DNA of 64,000 nt from assembly GCA_009667805.1 (NCBI GenBank), contig CM019064.1, positions 270,301,662 to 270,365,661 on the forward strand. The letters run 5' to 3'. The stretch's first letter is position 1. Each line of letters begins with the position of its first letter. Origin of the DNA: Leptobrachium leishanense. Taxonomy: Eukaryota > Chordata > Amphibia > Anura > Megophryidae. A program made the translations under genes and the position numbers. A model generated the notes under the pieces. The model was given only the letters and a program-made list of their open reading frames with translations, had not been told where the DNA came from and made no database searches. Positions 57,980 to 64,000 of the stretch are shown here, in pieces.

Positions 57980-60967
57980 TTGGTGTCTTTCTCTTCCTCA
58001 TACTGCCAAAGTAATTGTAACCACATACCGACCATGGGTGTCATGAAAAAAGATGAAACCCCAGTTTTAACCACTTCATTACCTAAACAATATCATGATT
58101 TCTTAGATGTGTTTGACAAAAAGAAAGCTGAATCCCTACCACCAAGAAGACATTATGATTGCCCCATCGACCTCTTACCTGGGGCTCCCATCCCTTATGG
58201 GCGTTATCTTTCCCCTGTCTGAACCTGAGTTGAAAATCCTCAAAGAATATATCCAGGAAAACTTACAAAAAGCTTTTATTCAACCATCTACCTCCCCTGC
58301 TGGTGCAGGAATATTTTTTGTTGACAAAAAGGATGGTGGCCTAAAACCATGTGTGGACTACTGCGAATTAAATAGAGTTACGATTAAAAACAGATACCCT
58401 CTACCACTCATCCCTGAACTCCTCGAATGTCTTCAAAGAGCATGTATCTATTCCAAATTGGACTTGAGAGGAGCATATAACCTTGTACGTGTCCGGGAAG
58501 GAGATGAGTGGAAGACCGCCTTCCGAACTCGGTACGGTCATTTTGAATATACTGTAATGCCGTACGGGCTCTGTAATGCCCCCGCTACTTTCCAACATTT
58601 CGTTAATGACATTTTTCGGGACCTTCTGGATCAATTCGTCGTGATTTATCTTGATGACATCTTAATATTCTCCAAGTCCCTCCAGAAACACAGGCAACAC
58701 GTTACCACTGCATTACCACTGTACTTCAACGGCTCCGGGAGAATGACCTATATGCTAAGTTGGAGAAATGCACCTTCGAAACAACTAAAGTGGAATTCCT
58801 GGGCTTCATCATCTCCCCTGGAAGCATAGAGATGGACCCCCGCAAAGTGGAGGCCATTACTGCTTGGCCAGTGCCCAACAATCCTAAAGAGGTACAGAGA
58901 TTCATCGGTTTCGCGAACTTTTATAGGCGTTTTATTCAAGACTTTTCCAAGGTTACGCAACCGTTAACTGCGCTCACCAGCCCTAGTACAAAGTTTCGAT
59001 GGACTGAAGAGGCCCAAAGGGCATTTGACAAACTTCGTGATCTCTTCATTTCCGCTCCTGTCCTAAACCTCCCTAACCCACAATTGCCCTTCATTCTCGA
59101 GGTGGACGCTTCAGAGTCAGCCATCGGGGCCATCCTCTCCCAGAGATGCCCCTTGGGACAACTACACCCAGTAGCTTACTATTCCAAAAGGCTTTGCCCT
59201 GCAGAACGCAATTACGATATAGGAGATCGGGAGCTCCTAGCCATCAAGCGAGCCTTCGAAGAGTGGCGCCACCTACTCGAGGGCACACTCAACCCCGTTA
59301 CCGTATATACCGACCACAAAAATTTGGAATATTTGAAATCAGCCAAACGTCTAAAACCCAGACAAGCTCGCTGGGCCCTTTTCTTTGCTAGATTCAACTT
59401 TCACGTTACATACAGGCCGGGTTCAAAGAATGGTAAAGCAGATGCGCTCTCGAGAATGCAAGAACTCCCACTTCTACCACCCACCCCTTCCCCTACAGTG
59501 TTACCAGCACAATGCTTCTTGGGCATGACATCATGCCTTCATGATAAAATTAAACAGCTAACTGCAAGCACTTCCTTGCCGGTTTCTTCAGAGGGTTTCC
59601 ACATCCACGATCGCTGTATTTACGTTCCTGAAGGGGCCAGAAGAGAAGTTCTGCAAATGTGTCACGATTCATTGGTGGCTGGACATCCAGGACGCAGGAA
59701 AACCACGGACTTACTCAAACGACTCTTCTGGTGGCCCTCCATGTTCTCCGATGTCAATAAGTATGTTGCTGGTTGCCCTACGTGTCTACGATCCAAGCAC
59801 GCCACTACCAAAGTTGCAGGGTTATTACATCCGTTGCCAGTCCCAACTCGTCCCTGGTCGCAGATCTCCACAGACTTCATTGTAGACTTACCTCCTTCTC
59901 ATAAAAACACTGTCATAATGGTGGTAGTCAACCGCTTGACTAAGATGGCACACTTTATTCCCTACCCGAAGTTACCCACAGCCGCTGAAACAGCTTCCCT
60001 ATTCCTCCATAACGTGTTCAAAATCCATGGTATTCCTGATTCCATCGTCTCCGACAGGGGAACCCAGTTTACCTCCCGGTTTTGGAAAGCTTTCTGCTCT
60101 CTACTCCGAATCCAAGTCTCGCTTTCCACTGCTTTCCATCCCCAATCTAATGGTCAAACTGAACGGGTTAATCAGACTCTTGAACAGTATTTGCGTTGTT
60201 TTTCCACTTATAGACAGGATGACTGGACCGAGTTGTTACCCCTTGCTGAATTTGCCTACAATTCTCACGATCATGAGTCCACTGGCTCTACCCCTTTTTT
60301 TCTTAATGTGGGATATCACCCTACCATGATTCCAGGTTTGGCCCCCCATTCTTCGGTTCCTGACGTCAACTCACGCCTTGCCCTACTACAGGAAGCCTGT
60401 CAATTAGCACAGTGCACCCTCCGTACTGCCCAGCAGAGATACAAATCGATGGCTGATCGCCACCGTTCTGTTCCCCCGGTCTTTCAAGTAGGTGACAAGG
60501 TCATGCTGTCCACAAAAAACCTTCGCCTGCACTGTCCCTCAAAAAAATTAGGACCCTGCTTTATTGGACCTTTTTCTATCTCCCATAGGGTTAACCCTGT
60601 TGCTTTCCGCCTTAACCTCCCTCCCACGTATCGTATTCACCCTGTTTTCCATGTCTCCCTCCTCAAATCTGTCCCCTCTGGCTCGCTGTCTGACAGATCT
60701 ATACCCCCTAGCCCGCCCATGCTCGTTGGTGACGACCTCGAGTACGAGGTTGACCGCATCCTCAATCCCAGGCTCCTTCGCGGGGCTCTTCAGTACCTTG
60801 TCCAGTGGAAAGGGTATGGTCCTGAAGAGCGGTCTTGGGAACCCGCCTCGTATGTACACGCCCCCTCATGCCTTCGGGCCTTTCACCGTGCTCATCCGGA
60901 TAGGCCGGGTCCTTTTCGCGTCCGGGGGCCGCTCCTTCGAGGGGGGTTCTGTCACGGCACCCGGTGA
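57980..60967 (+). pseudogene. Inner gypsy pol: RT, RNase H, integrase, chromodomain
   Basis: Frame 58107-58829 has [40 protein letters not shown] and the catalytic [11 protein letters not shown] frameshift between about 58690 and 58760 leads to a 735-codon frame. That frame has the RT thumb, RNase H (VDASESAIGAILSQ, YTDHKNLEYL), the H2C2 finger (HDSLVAGHPGRRK, CPTCLRSKH) and the integrase core ([38 protein letters not shown]). The chromodomain (YLVQWKGYGPEERSWEPA) ends it. It lacks protease and most of Gag. The long second frame shows recent decay. Confidence 0.9.
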
Positions 60968-61687
60968 TGCGGCACTGACCAGTGGGCTCACCTCTCGCAG
61001 GGGCTGGTTCTGGCGGTCCGTCCCGTTGGCTGTCGGGCGATGTGGCAACAACCGGGGGGCTCGCCCCTCGCAGGGGCTGGCTCTGGCGGTCCATCTCGCC
61101 GGCGACCCCGGCGTGTAGCCCAGGGGCTGGGGACATCCCGGGGCCCTGCCCAGTCCATAGCGGCCCTCTCCATGCCCGCACTGACGGAGTCAGCGCCGCA
61201 GTCCCGCTGTCTCCACATGGGGCATGGCGGCTCCCAGCGTCTGACGTCACAGGGGTGGATACAGAGGCCCGGATTGGTGGAGCAGGCCCAAGGGGAGGAA
61301 CCCCAAACCTGGGTGGACCTGATGGGGAACAGCACCAAGACGCACTCGGGCTCTGATTGGCTCTCCCATCAGGATGAGCTAATTGGAGAACAGACATCTC
61401 TAGGAGGGGCTAAACAAACCTTACCACGTATATAAGTCCTCCTGTCACACTCAGTCCTCGCTTCAGCGTTGTATCACTCCCAGTGGTTACTAATTGAGAA
61501 GCTTATTCATGTTCTACCTGTGTACCAGTTCTTGGCTTATCCTTCGACCTCCTTGTTTCGCCGCCTGACCCTGACCACCCTTCTGACCACGACTACGATT
61601 ATTGGAAACTCCTTTTGTACTGCGATCCTGAGATTGTTCTCCCGCCTCTGCACCTGGGCTCCAGATCCCCCGCCGAAAACCGTGACA
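60950..61687 (+). repeat. 3' LTR of the inner gypsy
   Basis: 738 bp, similar to 57053-57798 with scattered changes and small indels (for example near 61030). It is preceded by the purine tract CGAGGGGGGTT. Confidence 0.88.
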
Positions 61688-61808
61688 AAAGCTGACAGTC
61701 TGCAGTTAAAGCACATTGTGTTTGTTTCATTCCAACTCCATTGTGGTGGTGTATAGCGCCAAAGATGTTAGAATTGTGTCGATGTCCCAATATTTCTGGA
61801 CCTGACTG

Positions 61809-63000
61809 TAGTACCCAGAATCCTTTCTAGAGGAACGATGGGACTTTGATCAAACGTATGCTGCTCATATGACTCGTATTGTCTCGATAGAGTGTCTGCC
61901 TTAGTATTTTTTGACCCTGGGCGATAGGTCAGCAGAAAGTTAAAGCTAGACAGAAACAAAGATCACCTTGCCTGTCTAGCGGTCAGGCGTTTAGCTTCAC
62001 CTATATAAATCAGATTTTTATCGTCTGTTATAATGATTACAGGATCCTTGGTACCCTCTAATAAGTAACGACATTCCTTGAGGGCTGCTATCACTGCCAG
62101 CAACTCCCTGTTACCTATATCATAATTTTTCTCAGCAGGTGTCATTTTCCTGGAGAAGTACCGACAGGGATGAAAAGATCCTTCATTAGTCTCCCTCTGG
62201 GATAAGATAGCACCAAAACCTATATCAGAGGCGTCTACCTCAAGCTGGAATAGCATGTTAGGCTCTGGATGCCGTAGAACGGGTGCTGAGATGAACACCT
62301 CTTTAAGTTGTTCAAACGCTTGCATGGCCTTAGGGCTCCATGTCTGGTTCTGAACCCCCTCTTTGGTCATGGCGGACACTACTGAGGAGAATCCTTTGAT
62401 GAACCTTCTATAGTAGTTTGTGAACCCCAGAAATCTTTGGATGGCTTTTAACCCTTGGGGCAATGGCCATTCCTTGATGGCGGATAATTTTTGAGGGTCC
62501 ATTTCGAAACCCTCCGATGTAATGATGTAACCTAAGAAGTGAACAGAGGTTATAGCAAACAGACATTTTTCAAGTTTGCTGTATAAGTTATTGTCTAATA
62601 TAATCTTTGTAATACAGTATGCACATGAACATGGTGCGTCTCTTTATCTGGAGAGTAAATCAGAATGTCGTCCAAATAGACAATGACAAAGACTTGCAAA
62701 AAGTCCCTCAACACATCGTTAATGAAGTCTTCATAACCAGGTATTCATAATGTCCGCTTCTGGTGTTAAAAGCTGTCTTCCACTCATGATCCCTCCCTGA
62801 CCAAGTTGTACGCGCCACATAGGTCCAATTTGGAGTAAATCTTTGCCCCTTTAAGGCGGTCAAATAACTCTGATATCAGGGGAATGGGGTAAGCATTTCG
62901 TACAGTGATTTTGTTTAACCCTCTGTAATCTATACAGTCTCAAATCACCTTTTTCTTTGACACAAAAAAGAAACCCGCTCCTGCAGGAGAGGATGAGTGA
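61809..63000 (-). pseudogene. Outer gypsy reverse transcriptase and RNase H
   Basis: Frame 62502-61963 has the RT thumb and RNase H (FLGFTNYYRRFI, VDASDIGFGAILSQ). Frame 61959-61810 has the RNase H end ([15 protein letters not shown]). The catalytic motif VYLDDILIYS reads near 62650-62680 in a damaged stretch full of stops and frameshifts. The segment ends where Tc1 was inserted (61808). Confidence 0.8.
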
Positions 63001-63686
63001 CGAATAAACCCACGAGCTAGGTTTTCGCATATATACTCCTCCATTATATCATTCTCTTTCTGTGAGAGTGGGTAGACGTGTCCCCTTGGAGGCATAGTAC
63101 CGGGTAACAGGTCTATGGCGCAATCATAGGGTCTGTTTGGAGGCAGGATTTCAGACCTCCCCTTGTTGAAGACCTCTTTGAGGTTGATACACCACTCGGG
63201 TAACTTGGTACACAGCGGAGGTGCGGTTGCCACATTCAGACTCCCCACTATGGCATTAAGACCCAGACACTTGGACCAACACTTGGGTACCCAAGAGCTC
63301 AATTTCCCCTCCGTCCAGTTCAAGGCTGGGTTATGCTTGGCTAACCATGGGTAGCCCAGTACAATAGGCACCGTGGGTGATTCTATTATTTGAAATCTCA
63401 TTTTTTACTCATGCAGAATACCAGTACCAACTGGGAGAGGAATCGTCACATAATTCACATGGGGTCTTTGTAATTGCCTACCATCAATACTTTCTATCAC
63501 AAGTGGAATGGCTCTTTCAACCAGAGGTACCTGATGTGTAGCGGCAAACCCTGAGTCTAGGAAATTCCCAGCGGACCCCGAATCGATGAGCGCCTCTGTG
63601 TCAAGCTTGGTATGCTCCCAAGCGACTGACACCAGACGCACCAGACGTGATTTTCTTCCCTTTTGTTTGGTGGAAACGAGAGACAA
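62940..63686 (-). pseudogene. Outer gypsy protease and start of reverse transcriptase
   Basis: Frame 63686-62940 with one in-frame stop near 63402. The protease motif ALIDSGSAGNFLD lies near its start. [12 protein letters not shown] and the RT N-terminal [10 protein letters not shown] lie at its end. This order, protease then RT, is the ordinary gypsy arrangement and contrasts with the Gmr1-like element at 35658. Confidence 0.8.
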
Positions 63687-63727
63687 TACGGTAGTCCCTA
63701 GAACCCGTCTCTCAGGGGTTTCTAGGC

Positions 63728-64000
63728 TTACTCGTTTCCCGGCATAGCAGACCTCTTGGGTCGTTTGGGGCAGTGCAACCGGAAATGCCCCCTGTCAGCA
63801 CAATACAGGCACAGACCCTCTTTGAGGCGATATTGTCCTCTCCCGATATACCTGATTGGCCCAACTGCATAGGTTCAGGTTCAGCAGAAACCACCCTAGG
63901 GGGAGAGACATTATGAGCCGTCCTATGGGTGGGAGGAGGATCTTGGGGAGGTTTGAGAATCCTATTACACCTAGACCTCCTGTCACGGATCTGATCATCA
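63728..64000 (-). pseudogene. Outer gypsy Gag C-terminal end with zinc knuckle
   Basis: The minus strand reads CLYCADRGHFRLHC (a CCHC knuckle, near 63770-63815), followed by a basic stretch and a stop at 63730-63728. The rest of Gag lies beyond the window and partly in another frame. Confidence 0.7.

Larger units (their letters stand above)
57053..61687 (+). mobile_element. Chromodomain Ty3/gypsy retrotransposon inside Tc1
   Basis: The LTRs at 57053-57798 and 60950-61687 begin TGTCACGGC and end CCGTGACA. AAAGC flanks both sides (57048-57052 and 61688-61692). The inner part lacks most of Gag and the protease: the Gag start is followed within 200 bp by RT-proximal sequence. The order is then RT, RNase H, integrase, chromodomain. 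Being inside Tc1, which is inside another gypsy, it is the youngest of these three. Confidence 0.9.
55549..61808 (+). mobile_element. Tc1-type DNA transposon, split by a gypsy element
   Basis: TA at 55547-55548 and 61809-61810 flank the inverted ends CAGTCAGGTCCAGAAATATT and its complement. The inner boundary with the gypsy is at 57053 and 61687, with a 5-bp AAAGC duplication. Without the insert the element is about 1.6 kb, the normal Tc1 size. It sits in the outer gypsy between RNase H and integrase. Confidence 0.88.
52222..64000 (-). mobile_element. Chromodomain Ty3/gypsy retrotransposon, interrupted, runs off the window
   Basis: A minus-strand element whose 5' part lies beyond 64000. From right to left come Gag zinc knuckle, protease, reverse transcriptase, RNase H, integrase, chromodomain, purine tract (near 53095-53105) and 3' LTR (about 52222-53092). 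It is split by the insert at 54240-55271 and by the Tc1 at 55549-61808. Its reading continues across both. Premature stops and frameshifts show it is dead. The left LTR border is chosen as the TG that gives a TG...CA LTR and is approximate. Confidence 0.8.

Overview
This window reads as vertebrate nuclear DNA, most likely from an amphibian (probably a frog) with a repeat-rich genome. The evidence is a split gene with GT-AG introns, a strongly conserved vertebrate protein, CR1 and Tx1/L1-type LINEs, Tc1, hAT and TTAA-type DNA transposons, Ty3/gypsy elements and many short inverted-repeat elements. The species cannot be named from the sequence. I see no prokaryotic operons, no CRISPR array, and no tRNA or rRNA gene.

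The one host gene I can support is ZPLD1 (zona pellucida-like domain-containing 1, cupulin) on the minus strand. Eight consecutive coding exons lie between 51826 (start codon) and 5948. Splice sites and codon phases agree at every junction, giving 347 codons. They cover the signal peptide, a complete ZP module and a furin-type RERR site. The last coding exon(s), with the membrane anchor, were not found and probably lie beyond position 1. A non-coding 5' exon should lie to the right of 51834.

The introns are full of transposons. Intron 7 (6057-11667) holds a TTAA element with long inverted arms and a nested hAT and MITE. Intron 6 (11840-24502) holds a Tx1/L1 LINE tail, a TTAA element, an L1 ORF1 fragment, a tRNA-derived SINE, a DIRS-like relic and a 2.5-kb hAT with its own nested elements. 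Intron 5 (24584-32787) holds a MITE nested in a MITE and a candidate solo LTR. Intron 4 (32886-42167) holds a 540-bp palindrome, a CR1 LINE, a complete but broken Gmr1-like Ty3/gypsy element and a Tc1 fragment. Intron 3 holds two copies of a 3-bp-TSD MITE family. Intron 1 holds a second CR1.

Upstream of the gene (52.2-64 kb) is a nested stack. A minus-strand chromodomain gypsy is interrupted by a hammerhead-ribozyme-bearing insert and by a Tc1 element. The Tc1 is itself split by a second, plus-strand chromodomain gypsy. The target-site duplications and reading-frame continuities allow the order of insertion to be read. All transposon coding regions seen carry stops, frameshifts or truncations.

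I found no convincing wholly new system. The most notable items are the Gmr1-type gene order (integrase before reverse transcriptase) with a SCAN-like Gag, the well-formed hammerhead motif, and the four-layer insertion stack.
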